The notes: generated from the sequence alone by a model not told the origin. A DNA stretch of 64,000 nucleotides from HdN1 sp964473645 (GCA_964473645.1 CAYYPW010000026.1:9535-73534); one strand, 5' to 3'; positions 1 to 8,262 are shown, counted from the stretch's first letter. Made by a program: numbers and translations.

Positions 1-343
1 AGTCATGGACTACGGCAAACACATCTTCGAAGAGAAGAAACAAAAGAACGAAGCGAAGAAAAAGCAGAAACAGATACAGGTGAAGGAAGTCAAATTCCGC
101 CCTGTCACAGAAGAGGGGGACTACCAGGTCAAACTTCGCAACCTGAAACGGTTCCTCGCTGAAGGCGACAAAGCCAAGGTCACCATGCGCTTCCGCGGTA
201 GGGAAGTCGCTCACCAGGAACTCGCCGTGGTTCTCCTCAAGCGTATTGAGGCAGATCTCGAAGAGTTCGGTACGGTAGAGCAACAACCCGAAATGGAAGG
301 CAAGCAAATGATCATGGTTTTGGGGCCAAAAAAACGCAAGTAA
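1..343 (+). CDS. infC: Translation initiation factor IF-3, C-terminal part (5' truncated by window edge)
   Basis: IF-3 binds the 30S subunit and checks start-codon and initiator-tRNA pairing. The window opens inside the gene. The visible 112 residues from MDYGKHIFEE onward are the end of the linker and the whole C-terminal domain, with the family landmarks IQVKEVKFRP, EGDYQVKLRNL, KAKVTMRFRGRE and the closing QMIMVLGPKKRK. The full protein is normally about 175-180 residues, so roughly a third lies upstream. The ATG at base 5 is internal, not the start; infC often uses a rare start codon, which cannot be seen here. It leads the usual infC-rpmI-rplT ribosomal operon. Confidence 0.97.
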   Translation, partial: VMDYGKHIFEEKKQKNEAKKKQKQIQVKEVKFRPVTEEGDYQVKLRNLKRFLAEGDKAKVTMRFRGREVAHQELAVVLLKRIEADLEEFGTVEQQPEMEGKQMIMVLGPKKRK

Positions 344-439
344 CCCGCTCGCATAGCCGACGCGAGGCCACTTGTATCATTGAGTAGCGCTTATCTAGTC
401 CGTAAGTGCGTTTTGGCTGTCACAATGCGGAGACATATC

Positions 440-634
440 ATGCCGAAGATCAAGACTAATCGTAGCGCCCACAAGCGCTTCAAAAAAACCGCTAATGGTT
501 TCAAGAGAAAACAAGCCTTCAAACGTCACATTCTGACCAAGAAGTCTCCCAAGCGTATTCGTCAATTGCGCCCGATGTCCATGGTACATCCTTCTGATGT
601 TGCCCTGGTTCGCCGCATGATGCCGTACGTATAA
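440..634 (+). CDS. rpmI: 50S ribosomal protein L35 (bL35)
   Basis: This is a small basic protein of the large ribosomal subunit. The 64-residue product starts MPKIKTNRSAHKRFKKT and ends RRMMPYV, the normal length and pattern for bL35. A longer frame opens at 380, but the family N-terminus MPKIKT fixes the start at 440, and a GGAG-like site lies just upstream (about 427-433). The gene sits about 100 bases after infC and 84 before rplT, the standard order. In related bacteria L20 represses rpmI-rplT translation by binding upstream leader RNA; the leader here was not compared. Confidence 0.97.
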   Translation: MPKIKTNRSAHKRFKKTANGFKRKQAFKRHILTKKSPKRIRQLRPMSMVHPSDVALVRRMMPYV

Positions 635-662
635 CGGGTTCACTTTAACGTTCCCAGAATGG

Positions 663-687
663 CTCTATTTTTTTTATCTAAATAGAG
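663..687 (+). other. Stem-loop in the rpmI-rplT spacer
   Basis: CTCTATTT at 663-670 and AAATAGAG at 680-687 form a perfect 8-bp inverted repeat around a T-rich 9-nt loop. A second partial repeat (CTCTTAATAGAGAG) lies just downstream, before the GGAGG site of rplT. The stem is AU-rich and there is no U-tract, so it does not look like a terminator. It may be an mRNA processing or translational control structure in the L35-L20 message; that role is inference. Confidence 0.4.
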
Positions 688-718
688 TTGCTCTTAATAG
701 AGAGTTTGGAGGTCTCAC

Positions 719-1078
719 ATGGCTCGTGTAAAACGCGGTGTAATCGCAAGAGCACGTCACAAGAAAACAATGAAAGCGGCCAAAGGCTACTACGGTGCCC
801 GCAGTCGTGTATATCGTATTGCCAAGCAGGCGGTTACCAAAGCGGGTCAGTACGCTTACCGTGACCGTCGCCAGAAAAAGCGTCAGTTCCGCCAACTGTG
901 GATTGCCCGTATCAACGCTGCTGCGCGTTTGAACGGTATTTCATACAGCCGCTTGATTGACGGTTTGAAGAAAGCATCCATTGAAGTCGACCGCAAAGTG
1001 CTGGCAGACATTGCCGTGCACGACGCCGTTGGTTTTACTGCGTTGGCTGAGAAAGCAAAAGCGGCCCTCGGCAAGTAA
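719..1078 (+). CDS. rplT: 50S ribosomal protein L20 (bL20)
   Basis: This 23S rRNA-binding protein is needed early in 50S assembly and is often the translational repressor of its own operon. The 119-residue product starts MARVKRGVIARARHKK and carries the bL20 signatures AAKGYYGARSRVYRIAKQAV and RDRRQKKRQFRQLWIARINA. Length is typical. A strong TTGGAGG site about 7 bases upstream supports the start. It closes the infC-rpmI-rplT group and is followed by a 200-base spacer with the attenuator-like hairpin before pheS. Confidence 0.98.
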   Translation: MARVKRGVIARARHKKTMKAAKGYYGARSRVYRIAKQAVTKAGQYAYRDRRQKKRQFRQLWIARINAAARLNGISYSRLIDGLKKASIEVDRKVLADIAVHDAVGFTALAEKAKAALGK

Positions 1079-1200
1079 TAGTTCTTGTACTCGTACTTTT
1101 CGTACGATGCTTCTTTTCGTACTGAGTTCGTACAGTAAGAGTCGCAAGAACGCTGATCTGATTCTTACAGACAGCATTGATTGACACGTTCAATCATTAT

Positions 1201-1240
1201 AAAAAGGGGAAGGGCCTGTGCTCTTCCCCTTTTTGTTTTT
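1201..1240 (+). terminator. Rho-independent terminator or attenuator between rplT and pheS
   Basis: AAAAAGGGGAAG (1201-1212) and CTTCCCCTTTTT (1223-1234) form a perfect 12-bp stem with a 10-nt loop, followed by GTTTTT. This is the strongest intrinsic terminator in the first 6 kb. It lies 39 bases before the pheS start, the place where enteric pheST has its attenuator. No Phe-rich leader peptide with a normal start codon was found upstream, so whether it attenuates or simply ends the ribosomal message is open. The same bases are read through in a longer frame extending pheS upstream, which is therefore rejected as coding. Confidence 0.85.
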
Positions 1241-1278
1241 ACGCCTTCACGAATAAAGATTCTTTGGAAAAAGAGAGT

Positions 1279-2310
1279 ATGGAACAGCTTCATCAACGGG
1301 TGCTTCAAGAGTTAGTAGAGACTGCGCTTCAGCAGATCGCCGCTGCCGATAGCGAGCAGGGGCTGGATAACGTAAGGGTTCAGTACCTTGGCAAAAAGGG
1401 CGAAATCACTGAACAGCTCAAGGGCTTGGGCAAGCTTCCGCCAGAACAGCGGCCGCAGGCAGGCGCTGAAATCAACGTTGCCAAAGAAAAAGTGCAAGCA
1501 GCACTCAATGCACGCAAAACCTTGCTTGAGCAAGAAGCGCTGGCGCAACGATTGGCGAAGGAGCGTGTTGATATCACGTTGCCTGGCCGACGCAGTGAAA
1601 TCGGTGGCTTACACCCTGTCACTGTCACCATGAAGCGTATCGAGTCCTTTTTTCAGAAAGCCGGGTTTGCTGTCGTTGAAGGCCCAGAAATTGAAGACGA
1701 TTATCACAATTTTGAAGCGCTCAACATTCCATCGCACCACCCGGCACGGGCAATGCACGACACGTTCTATTTCGATGCACGTATGTTGCTGCGCACGCAC
1801 ACTTCACCCGTACAAGTGCGAGTGATGGAGCAGAGCCAGCCTCCCTTGCGAATTATCTGCCCTGGACGAGTGTACCGCTGCGATTCCGACGTTACGCACA
1901 GCCCGATGTTTCATCAGGTTGAAGGCTTGTTGGTAGATCAAAACGTCACCTTCGCCGACCTCAAGGGTGTACTGGCGCAATTTTTGCGAGAGTTTTTTGA
2001 AAAAGATCTGGGTGTGCGTTTCCGCCCCTCATACTTCCCGTTTACTGAGCCGTCGGCTGAAGTTGATATTCAGTGCGTCATATGCGGCGGTTGTGGTTGT
2101 CGTGTCTGCAAACAAAGCGGTTGGCTTGAAGTATTGGGTTGCGGCATGGTGCACCCGAAAGTGTTTCAATATTCGAATATTGACCCAGAAAAATACACCG
2201 GTTTTGCCTTTGGAATGGGCGTAGAACGTTTGACCATGCTGCGGTATGGCGTTAACGATCTGCGTTTGTTTTATGAAAACGATCTCAAATTTTTGCACCA
2301 ATTCAGGTAG
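1279..2310 (+). CDS. pheS: Phenylalanine--tRNA ligase alpha subunit
   Basis: The catalytic alpha subunit of the alpha2-beta2 cytoplasmic synthetase charges tRNA-Phe with phenylalanine. The product is 343 residues from MEQLHQRVLQ. An N-terminal coiled-coil arm (about 1-90) precedes the class II core, with motif 2 around RVYRCDSDVTHSPMFHQVEG and motif 3 at GFAFGMGVERLTMLRYG. The core also has a CVICGGCGCRVC cysteine cluster seen in many bacterial PheS. A frame open from 1177 would run through the terminator hairpin, so the ATG at 1279 with AAAGAGAGT upstream is preferred. pheT follows after 88 bases. Confidence 0.97.
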   Translation: MEQLHQRVLQELVETALQQIAAADSEQGLDNVRVQYLGKKGEITEQLKGLGKLPPEQRPQAGAEINVAKEKVQAALNARKTLLEQEALAQRLAKERVDITLPGRRSEIGGLHPVTVTMKRIESFFQKAGFAVVEGPEIEDDYHNFEALNIPSHHPARAMHDTFYFDARMLLRTHTSPVQVRVMEQSQPPLRIICPGRVYRCDSDVTHSPMFHQVEGLLVDQNVTFADLKGVLAQFLREFFEKDLGVRFRPSYFPFTEPSAEVDIQCVICGGCGCRVCKQSGWLEVLGCGMVHPKVFQYSNIDPEKYTGFAFGMGVERLTMLRYGVNDLRLFYENDLKFLHQFR

Positions 2311-2398
2311 TGGCCACGTCAGCTTGCTGAAAATGCAGGCAGAACGCTTAAACCGATCGTTATAAACCCAGGCAACAACAGGATAAAAGGTAAAAGCA

Positions 2399-4774
2399 AT
2401 GCGAGTGAGCGAAGCGTGGCTTAGAGAGTGGGTGAACCCGGCCGTCGATACCAAAACGTTGGTAGCGCAATTGACCATGGCCGGCTTGGAAGTTGACGCC
2501 ATTGAACCTGTAGCAGGCGAATTCACACAGGTTGTGGTTGGGGAAATTCTTGCAGCCGAGCGACATCCTGATGCTGAGAAGCTGCAAGTCTGTCGGGTGA
2601 ATGTTGGCTCAGGGGAGCCGTTACAAATCGTATGCGGTGCCGCCAATGCGCGAGCAGGCATTCGCATTCCTTGCGCGCTGGTGGGCGCCAAACTGCCAAA
2701 TAATATCAACATCAAGCAAGCCAAACTGCGTGGCGTTGAATCATTTGGAATGCTGTGTTCAGCGGCAGAATTAGGCTTGGCTGAATCTGCTGAAGGGTTG
2801 CTTGAGCTACCGCCTGATGCGCCAGTGGGCAAAGACATCCGACAATATTTGCACTTGGACGACCAGACCTTAGAAGTGGATCTCACACCGAATCGTGGAG
2901 ACTGTCTCAGTATTGCTGGCCTTGCCCGTGAAATCGCTGTCATCAATCGCAGCGAACTGACCGTACCGGAATTTGAAGAGGTTGGTCCCACCGCTACGCA
3001 AACCTTTCCGGTGAAACTTAATGCTGGCAAAGCCTGCCCGCGTTATGTCGGACGCGTGATTAAAGGCGTGGACGTGTCGCGTCCCACACCAATTTGGATG
3101 AAAGAAAAATTGCGCCGTGCCGGGTTGCGATCGATCGATGCGGTGGTCGATATCACCAACTTTGTCATGCTCGAACTGGGGCAGCCCATGCACGCGTTTG
3201 ATCTGGCGACGCTGGAAGGCGCGATCAACGTGCGCATGGCGCATGAAGGTGAAGACATAGTCTTGCTGGACGGACAGAAAATCACCTTGTCTGCTGACAC
3301 GGTTGTCATCGCTGATGAAAAACGTCCCTTGGCTATTGCCGGCGTGATGGGTGGCGAGCATTCGGGTGTTTCGGCGACGACTCGCGATGTGTTTTTTGAG
3401 TGCGCTTATTTTGACCAAATTTCGTTGGCGGGCAAGGCTCGACGTTATGGTTTGCATACAGATTCGTCACACCGTTTTGAGCGCGGCGTTGATTACCAAT
3501 TGCAGCGTCGCGCCGTTGAGCGCGCTACGCGCCTACTGCTGGACATTACGGGTGGTTTGCCCGGCCCATTGGTGGAAACCAGCTTGGCGGACCAGCTACC
3601 CCATGTAGAGCCTATTGCCTTGCGTCGTGACCGCATTGCCAAAGTGTTAGGCTTTTCCATAGCCGATGCCGAGGTCGAAGATATTTTGGGCCGTTTGGGA
3701 ATGGATCTGGTGGCGATGAGCAACGGCTGGCATGTGGTGCCCCCCAGCTTCCGTTTTGACATCCGCATCGAGGTGGATCTGATTGAGGAATTGGGCCGCA
3801 TCTGGGGCTACGAACGATTGCCTGTGCATGTACCGGCACTTGATTTCGCGCCTGCGCCCGCGCCTGAGGGTGTGATTGTGCTGGAGCGGGCCAAGGCACT
3901 TCTGGTTGACCGTGGCTATCAGGAAGTAATTACCTATAGCTTTGTTGATGCCGATTATGTTGAAGGGTTAACGCCTGGGGCGAGTGCCAGCGTCTTGGCC
4001 AACCCGATTTCTGCAGACATGTCGCATATGCGCACCAGCATTTGGGCTGGATTGCTGAAAACAGCCACCTATAACCTCAATCGCCAGCAAACCCGCTTGC
4101 GTCTGTTCGAAAGCGGGCTAGTGTTCAATAACATTAATGGTGAGTTGGTGCAAACGCCAATGCTCGGTGGCCTGCTATACGGGTCAGCGGAAGCAGAAGC
4201 TTGGGCTAACAACAAGTCGCGCGCGATTGATTTCTTCGACCTGAAAGGTGATGTTGAAGCCTTGTTGGGGATGACGGCAGTAGATCTGCAATTCGTACCG
4301 TCTGAGAATCCGGCCCTACACCCTGGGCAAAGTGCCGATGTTCTGATGTCGGGTGCAATAGTCGGTAGCCTGGGAGCCTTGCATCCATCTTTGCAAAGCA
4401 AATTTGGTTTTGCCAAGACTGTGTATCTGTTTGCACTGGATATCACTGCCGCCTTTACCCGTAAACTGCCCCGTTTCAGCGAAATTTCGCGGTTTCCTGA
4501 GGTTAGAAGGGACCTTGCAGTAATTGTGGATGAAAATGCGCCAACTGCGTCTATACTGAAAATTGTTCGGGAGACAGCAGGGGAATGGCTCACGCAACTG
4601 GTGTTGTTCGATGTTTACCAGGGGCCGAACTTAGAACCGGGTCGCAAGAGTGTCGCGTTTGGCTTGATCTTACAGAATCCTTCGCGCACGCTTAAAGACG
4701 AGGAAGTCGCTGCTGTTGTAAATCAAGTGGTTAATGTGTTGCAGCAAGAGTTCAACGTAACTTTGAGGGAATAA
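2399..4774 (+). CDS. pheT: Phenylalanine--tRNA ligase beta subunit
   Basis: The beta subunit binds tRNA-Phe and edits mischarged tyrosine. The 791-residue product has the full domain order: tRNA-binding EMAP-like domain near residues 40-150 (HPDAEKLQVCRVNVG), B3/4 editing domain around 210-400 (PRYVGRVIKGV, MELGQPMHAFDLATLEGAI), B5 and catalytic-like core, and a C-terminal ferredoxin-fold anticodon-binding domain (FPEVRRDLAVIVDENAP). Length is normal. It is only 2 bases ahead of ihfA, giving the pheS-pheT-ihfA operon common to gammaproteobacteria. A 333-residue open frame on the opposite strand (2029-3030) is a shadow. Confidence 0.97.
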   Translation: MRVSEAWLREWVNPAVDTKTLVAQLTMAGLEVDAIEPVAGEFTQVVVGEILAAERHPDAEKLQVCRVNVGSGEPLQIVCGAANARAGIRIPCALVGAKLPNNINIKQAKLRGVESFGMLCSAAELGLAESAEGLLELPPDAPVGKDIRQYLHLDDQTLEVDLTPNRGDCLSIAGLAREIAVINRSELTVPEFEEVGPTATQTFPVKLNAGKACPRYVGRVIKGVDVSRPTPIWMKEKLRRAGLRSIDAVVDITNFVMLELGQPMHAFDLATLEGAINVRMAHEGEDIVLLDGQKITLSADTVVIADEKRPLAIAGVMGGEHSGVSATTRDVFFECAYFDQISLAGKARRYGLHTDSSHRFERGVDYQLQRRAVERATRLLLDITGGLPGPLVETSLADQLPHVEPIALRRDRIAKVLGFSIADAEVEDILGRLGMDLVAMSNGWHVVPPSFRFDIRIEVDLIEELGRIWGYERLPVHVPALDFAPAPAPEGVIVLERAKALLVDRGYQEVITYSFVDADYVEGLTPGASASVLANPISADMSHMRTSIWAGLLKTATYNLNRQQTRLRLFESGLVFNNINGELVQTPMLGGLLYGSAEAEAWANNKSRAIDFFDLKGDVEALLGMTAVDLQFVPSENPALHPGQSADVLMSGAIVGSLGALHPSLQSKFGFAKTVYLFALDITAAFTRKLPRFSEISRFPEVRRDLAVIVDENAPTASILKIVRETAGEWLTQLVLFDVYQGPNLEPGRKSVAFGLILQNPSRTLKDEEVAAVVNQVVNVLQQEFNVTLRE

Positions 4775-4776
4775 AC

Positions 4777-5079
4777 ATGGGTGCGCTTACCAAGGCCGAT
4801 TTAGCTGAGAGGCTATTTGAAGAGCTTGGTCTCAACAAAAGAGAAGCCAAGGAGATGGTCGAGATCTTCTTTGACGAGATTCGTGCTTGTCTCGAACAGA
4901 ACGAGCATGTGAAGCTGTCCGGCTTTGGCAACTTTGACCTTCGCAATAAGCGTCAAAGACCAGGTCGCAATCCGAAAACCGGAGAGGAAATTCCGATTAC
5001 GGCGCGTAGGGTAGTAACGTTTCGTCCAGGACAGAAACTCAAACAACGAGTAGAAGCCTATGCTGGAGCCAAGCAATAA
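4777..5079 (+). CDS. ihfA: Integration host factor subunit alpha
   Basis: IHF is a heterodimeric nucleoid protein that bends DNA sharply at specific sites and assists transcription, replication and recombination. The 100-residue product MGALTKADLAERLFEELGLN has the HU/IHF fold, with the beta-arm region GFGNFDLRNKRQRPGRNPKTG, including the proline at the arm tip that intercalates DNA, and EEIPITARRVVTFRPGQKLK. The alpha identity rests on sequence similarity and on its place directly after pheT. The last 20 bases overlap the start of the MerR-family gene. Confidence 0.97.
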   Translation: MGALTKADLAERLFEELGLNKREAKEMVEIFFDEIRACLEQNEHVKLSGFGNFDLRNKRQRPGRNPKTGEEIPITARRVVTFRPGQKLKQRVEAYAGAKQ

Positions 5080-5425
5080 TAACGAATTGCCCGTTATTCC
5101 GGGTAAGCGTTATTTCACGATTGGGGAAGTCAGCGATTTATGTGACGTCAAACCCCACGTGTTGCGTTATTGGGAACAGGAATTCCCCCAGCTGAAACCG
5201 GTAAAGCGCCGCGGTAACCGGCGCTATTACCAACGTCAGGAAGTCATCCTTATTCGTCAGATTCGAGCCTTGCTTTATGATGAGGGCTACACCATTGGTG
5301 GCGCGCGTCAGAAGCTGGAAGGTGATGAGGCTAAGGATGATGCATCGGTCTCGCATCAGCTTGTTCGTCAGATGATCAATGAGCTTGAAGACGTGTTGGA
5401 CGCGTTGCGAGCCGTCAGCCACTAA
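5060..5425 (+). CDS. MerR-family transcriptional regulator downstream of ihfA
   Basis: A small DNA-binding regulator of 121 residues. The winged-helix MerR domain spans about residues 18-88: YFTIGEVSDLCDVKPHVLRY, the WEQEFPQL recognition segment, and RRGNRRYYQRQEVILIRQIR. The remaining 30 residues form a short acidic helix, too short for a ligand domain and with no metal-binding cysteines. A MerR protein after ihfA and before tRNA-Pro is a conserved arrangement in Pseudomonas-type genomes; its target is not known to me. It starts inside the end of ihfA (20-base overlap), so the two are probably translationally coupled. Confidence 0.9.
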   Translation: MLEPSNNNELPVIPGKRYFTIGEVSDLCDVKPHVLRYWEQEFPQLKPVKRRGNRRYYQRQEVILIRQIRALLYDEGYTIGGARQKLEGDEAKDDASVSHQLVRQMINELEDVLDALRAVSH

Positions 5426-5443
5426 AAAGCCTGCCAATAGCGA

Positions 5444-5471
5444 TTGCTATTTTCTCCAATTCCTGTATTAT
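5444..5471 (+). promoter_or_regulatory. Candidate sigma-70 promoter of tRNA-Pro
   Basis: TTGCTA (5444-5449) and TATTAT (5466-5471) are spaced by 16 bases, and the tRNA begins 37 bases after the -10 box. The -35 half also overlaps a short stem, AATAGC-GATT-GCTATT followed by TTTCTCC, that could act as a weak terminator for the ihfA operon. The two readings compete and the sequence does not decide between them. Confidence 0.35.
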
Positions 5472-5507
5472 TTCGCGACCTTACAGCGGTCAAGCCTGTT
5501 GTAAACT

Positions 5508-5584
5508 CGGGGCGTAGCGCAGCCTGGTAGCGCACCACAATGGGGTTGTGGGGGTCGAAGGTTCAAATCCTTCCGTCCCGACCA
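5508..5584 (+). tRNA. tRNA-Pro (anticodon GGG)
   Basis: This 77-nt cloverleaf has acceptor stem CGGGGCG/CGTCCCG (one G-U pair), D stem GCGC/GCGC, anticodon stem CCACA/TGTGG with loop ATGGGGT (anticodon GGG, positions 34-36), and T arm GAAGG-TTCAAAT-CCTTC. CCA is encoded at the 3' end. The pattern closely follows the enterobacterial GGG isoacceptor. It reads CCC and CCU proline codons. Confidence 0.97.
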
Positions 5585-5771
5585 GTTTCAAGGCTTGAGC
5601 AGTAAGTGCCTGCCAACGGTAGGCGAACGGTGGGTAAATAGACCCTGACAAAGCCGTATCTGCATCTGCAACCCCTCGCCTAAAGCGACCTTCCTTCCAG
5701 AATCTCGATATTCATTGTCATAATAGGCTCTGTCCGCTCGGTATGGTGCGCTGTCGACACTCGAATCGTGC

Positions 5772-6143
5772 TCATTCTTTGGAAATTTTCTTCCAATCTT
5801 GCATCGCCATGATCAGCTTTCTGGAGATCGACACGTATTCTCCGCCGTTTTCCATCATTTTTTCAGCGTCTTTAGTGTTGCCTTGTTGCGCCAACTCAAT
5901 CACCTTGGCAGCCGATTTGTGAAATTCAGAATGTAGTCTTTTTACGATTTGATAGCGGGGCGAGGCTTTCTCGTCTGGACTAAGCGAATCACTTAGTAGC
6001 CAGATTCCGAACTTGCAATGGCAATCTGCTCTTATCGTTTCGATGGGGGTATCGCACTGGCCGGTTGCAATAGCCTCTCTGAGGCGATCCTTCCATTGGT
6101 TGTGCGCCTGAATGGCAAGCTCAATTTCGTTCTGGTAAGTCAC
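5772..6143 (-). CDS. Stand-alone CZB (chemoreceptor zinc-binding) domain protein
   Basis: A single-domain 123-residue cytoplasmic protein with no transmembrane segment or signalling domain. The family zinc site is complete: His14 (AHNQWKDRL), Cys43 (CHCKFGIWL), and His71/His75 (RLHSEFHKSA). CZB domains bind zinc and are usually fused to chemoreceptors or diguanylate cyclases, where the zinc-cysteine site senses zinc or oxidants such as hypochlorite. A free-standing version is less common; it may partner with a receptor encoded elsewhere. An extra Cys41 adjoins the conserved one. No operon partner: tRNA-Pro lies upstream on the other strand and the desaturase gene about 180 bases away. Confidence 0.85.
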   Translation of the reverse strand: MTYQNEIELAIQAHNQWKDRLREAIATGQCDTPIETIRADCHCKFGIWLLSDSLSPDEKASPRYQIVKRLHSEFHKSAAKVIELAQQGNTKDAEKMMENGGEYVSISRKLIMAMQDWKKISKE

Positions 6144-6274
6144 TGAACCCTCCCGCTTTGGTTAAGAATAGCAGGGCGCCCGCGAGTGAGGATTTCTGGT
6201 GAGTTGTTCTCGTGGGGTTCTTCGTGGGTATTATTTGGTGGTGGCATTTTAGCGAGGAGGGTAGAACGAAAACG

Positions 6275-6300
6275 GGCAGGCTTGAATTTACAAGCCTGCC
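6275..6300 (-). terminator. Intrinsic terminator of the desaturase gene
   Basis: GGCAGGCTTG (6275-6284) and CAAGCCTGCC (6291-6300) form a perfect 10-bp stem with a 6-nt loop. On the minus strand the stem is followed by CGTTTTCGTT, a U-rich tail. It sits 25 bases past the stop of the fatty acid desaturase gene. Confidence 0.8.
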
Positions 6301-6325
6301 GCATTTGCAGCTTTAGTTTGAATCT

Positions 6326-7495
6326 TCAGGAGGCAAGCGCTTGGAAGTTTGTGTTGAACAATTGCAGACGGCGGCGCTGCATTTTCAACAAGTATTCCAT
6401 TTCTTTGAGGCGATTGCGGACGGCTGCGGTTTCCCACTTGGCCTGCAATTCCTGTTTCTTCTCCTCAAAGGCCTGACGTTTGCCGTCATACCATTCAAAA
6501 CGCAGCTCTTTCCATGTAGCCAGGGTGGTGAGGAACTGCTGATACTCTTTTTCAAGTGCTGCACGCCAAGGTTCGGCGTTATGTACCTTGCGTTTGGCCA
6601 ATTGCTCTTTGGCATGTTCAAACTGCATCTGAACAAGGGCTTCTTGAATCTTGAAATCAGAAACGCGCTTTAGATTGCTGGCCAAGCCAACCCATGAGAG
6701 TGATGCGATTAGCCACTTGGTGGGATCCCATTGATACCAGCGCACGCCGTTGCGGTAGTCGGTTTGAAAATAGTGATGGAAGTTGTGGTAGCCCTCGCCA
6801 TAGGTGAACAGCGCTAAAAGCCCGTTGTCTTTGGCGGTATTGGTGTTGGTGTAGGGTTGGTTCCCCCACATGTGGGCGAGGCTATTGATAAAGAACGTGG
6901 TGTGATGGCTGACGACGATGCGTGCAAAGCCGACCAGTAGTAGCGTGCCAATCAGATCGCCGTGTATCAAGCCCAGCAAAAAGGGCAAGCCCACGTTACC
7001 CGCTAATGTCAAAGGGATGTAGTACTTGTGCTGGAACATCACGATAGGATCTTTCTGCAGATCCTTGGCGTTGGAAAAATCCAGGGCCGCGCTGGGGTAG
7101 TCGTGCAGCATCCAGCCAATGTGCGCAAACCAGAAGCCACGGTTTATTGAGTAGGGGTCGCGGTCATTGTCATCCACATGGCGATGATGGCGACGGTGGC
7201 CTGATGACCATACCAAAATAGAATTTTGTAAAGCAGTGGCGCCCCAGAAGGCAAGCAGTGCGCGGATTACAGGATGTGCATCGTAGGCTTTATGCGACCA
7301 GAGGCGATGGTAGCCTGCTGTAATCGACATGCCACAGAACAACCAAAACGCCATGAACATGATCCATTGTGCTAGATCATAGCCTTGGGTGATTCCCCAG
7401 TAAGGGACGGCGGTGATGGTGACTAGGAAAGTAGTGAGGAAGAGTACGGAAGTGATCCAGTTACGGGGAGCCGAAACGGGTTGCGTTTGCTTCAT
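6326..7495 (-). CDS. Acyl-CoA/fatty acid delta-9 desaturase
   Basis: A membrane-bound diiron desaturase that introduces a cis double bond into saturated acyl chains, probably at delta-9. The 389-residue product has the three histidine boxes of the family: HRLWSH at 63-68, HRRHH at 100-104, and HNFHH near residue 235. Hydrophobic helices lie at about 14-35, 42-62 and 150-190. The extension after the third box (about 140 residues, rich in Lys, Glu and Gln) is predicted to be cytoplasmic and helical, and is longer than in minimal homologues. Start chosen at MKQTQPVSAPRNW. Single transcription unit ending in the 6275-6300 terminator. Confidence 0.9.
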   Translation of the reverse strand: MKQTQPVSAPRNWITSVLFLTTFLVTITAVPYWGITQGYDLAQWIMFMAFWLFCGMSITAGYHRLWSHKAYDAHPVIRALLAFWGATALQNSILVWSSGHRRHHRHVDDNDRDPYSINRGFWFAHIGWMLHDYPSAALDFSNAKDLQKDPIVMFQHKYYIPLTLAGNVGLPFLLGLIHGDLIGTLLLVGFARIVVSHHTTFFINSLAHMWGNQPYTNTNTAKDNGLLALFTYGEGYHNFHHYFQTDYRNGVRWYQWDPTKWLIASLSWVGLASNLKRVSDFKIQEALVQMQFEHAKEQLAKRKVHNAEPWRAALEKEYQQFLTTLATWKELRFEWYDGKRQAFEEKKQELQAKWETAAVRNRLKEMEYLLKMQRRRLQLFNTNFQALAS

Positions 7496-7620
7496 GCACG
7501 TGTCTCAAGGGGTGAACAACATTTGATCAGTATAGGCTAGAAATCAGGGTCTCAAGCGTACACCATCAGGAGGCACGTAAATGGTACTAAAAATCGGAGG
7601 ATAGAGATATAGAGAAGCAT

Positions 7621-7655
7621 CAAAGGCGAAGGAGGTGTGACCTGCTTCGCCTTTG
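7621..7655 (-). terminator. Intrinsic terminator of the phasin-like gene
   Basis: CAAAGGCGAAG (7621-7631) and CTTCGCCTTTG (7645-7655) form a perfect 11-bp stem around a 13-nt loop, 16 bases beyond the phasin-like stop codon on the minus strand. The following minus-strand tract (ATGCTTCTCTATATCTCT) is only moderately U-rich. Confidence 0.65.
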
Positions 7656-7671
7656 CAGAAGAGGTTGCTAA

Positions 7672-8019
7672 TTACTGAGCAACTTCGTCGGTCTTTTTGG
7701 TTTGGCCGAGTTCAACCAACTCGTTGAAAACTTTGTCGCTATTGCTGCGTGCTTTTACAAGCAGGCCGATAGAAGCGCTTTTCAGTTGTTCAATCGAGGT
7801 TTTAACGTCTTCGAAAGGAGTGGTAACGTCTTTCTTGAGCTGGCTCAGAAACGCGTCGGTGTCTTGGGTTTGGCCGGCTTCAACCAGTTCTTTGAACTGC
7901 TTGTTGCTTTCTTCTTTAACCAGGAGGTACAGGCCTTTGGATGCAGTCGCGATCTGCTCCAGAGTAGCATTGACTTGTTCCAGTTGTTCCTTCAGGCGAT
8001 CGGAGATCTCGCTCATCAT
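7672..8019 (-). CDS. Phasin-like granule-associated protein
   Basis: A 115-residue, almost wholly helical, lysine- and glutamate-rich protein starting MMSEISDRLKEQLEQVN. Composition and heptad-like pattern match phasins, which coat polyhydroxyalkanoate or other storage granules. Two related segments can be aligned: SKGLYLLVKEESNKQFKELV...GQTQDTD and SIGLLVKARSNSDKVFNELV...GQTKKTDE, an internal duplication. A longer frame opens at 8079, but GAGGGACTT directly upstream of the double ATG at 8019/8016 favours the short form. No PHA synthase is in the window, so granule association is inferred from sequence type. Confidence 0.7.
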   Translation of the reverse strand: MMSEISDRLKEQLEQVNATLEQIATASKGLYLLVKEESNKQFKELVEAGQTQDTDAFLSQLKKDVTTPFEDVKTSIEQLKSASIGLLVKARSNSDKVFNELVELGQTKKTDEVAQ

Positions 8020-8262
8020 AAGTCCCTCGTACAAAATTCGTAGTGAAAAGATGCGGGTGGTAAAGGCTGACTCGCACACATGCCGACTGCTGATCCCTGG
8101 GTGTCACGGCACGACTGCTTAGGCGGACAGCACAGCGCTTTACTTGATTCGGATGGTACTGGTTTTTTTTAGAATATAAATCCTAAAAATCATAACAATA
8201 CGCGATTTTGTGAGAGGTTTCTTTATTGTCTTATAAATGAGCGGCTTCCAATACAAATGAGA

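Noticed and set aside
1108..1185. Leader peptide candidate MLLFVLSSYSK before the pheS attenuator
   Set aside because: Only one Phe and no Phe run; not a convincing pheM-type leader.
1177..1278. Upstream extension of pheS
   Set aside because: Would translate through the perfect terminator hairpin and adds residues not found in PheS.
2029..3030. 333-residue open frame on the minus strand
   Set aside because: Lies antisense to pheS and pheT, both certain; composition (Ser, Thr, Arg rich, no motifs) is that of a shadow frame.
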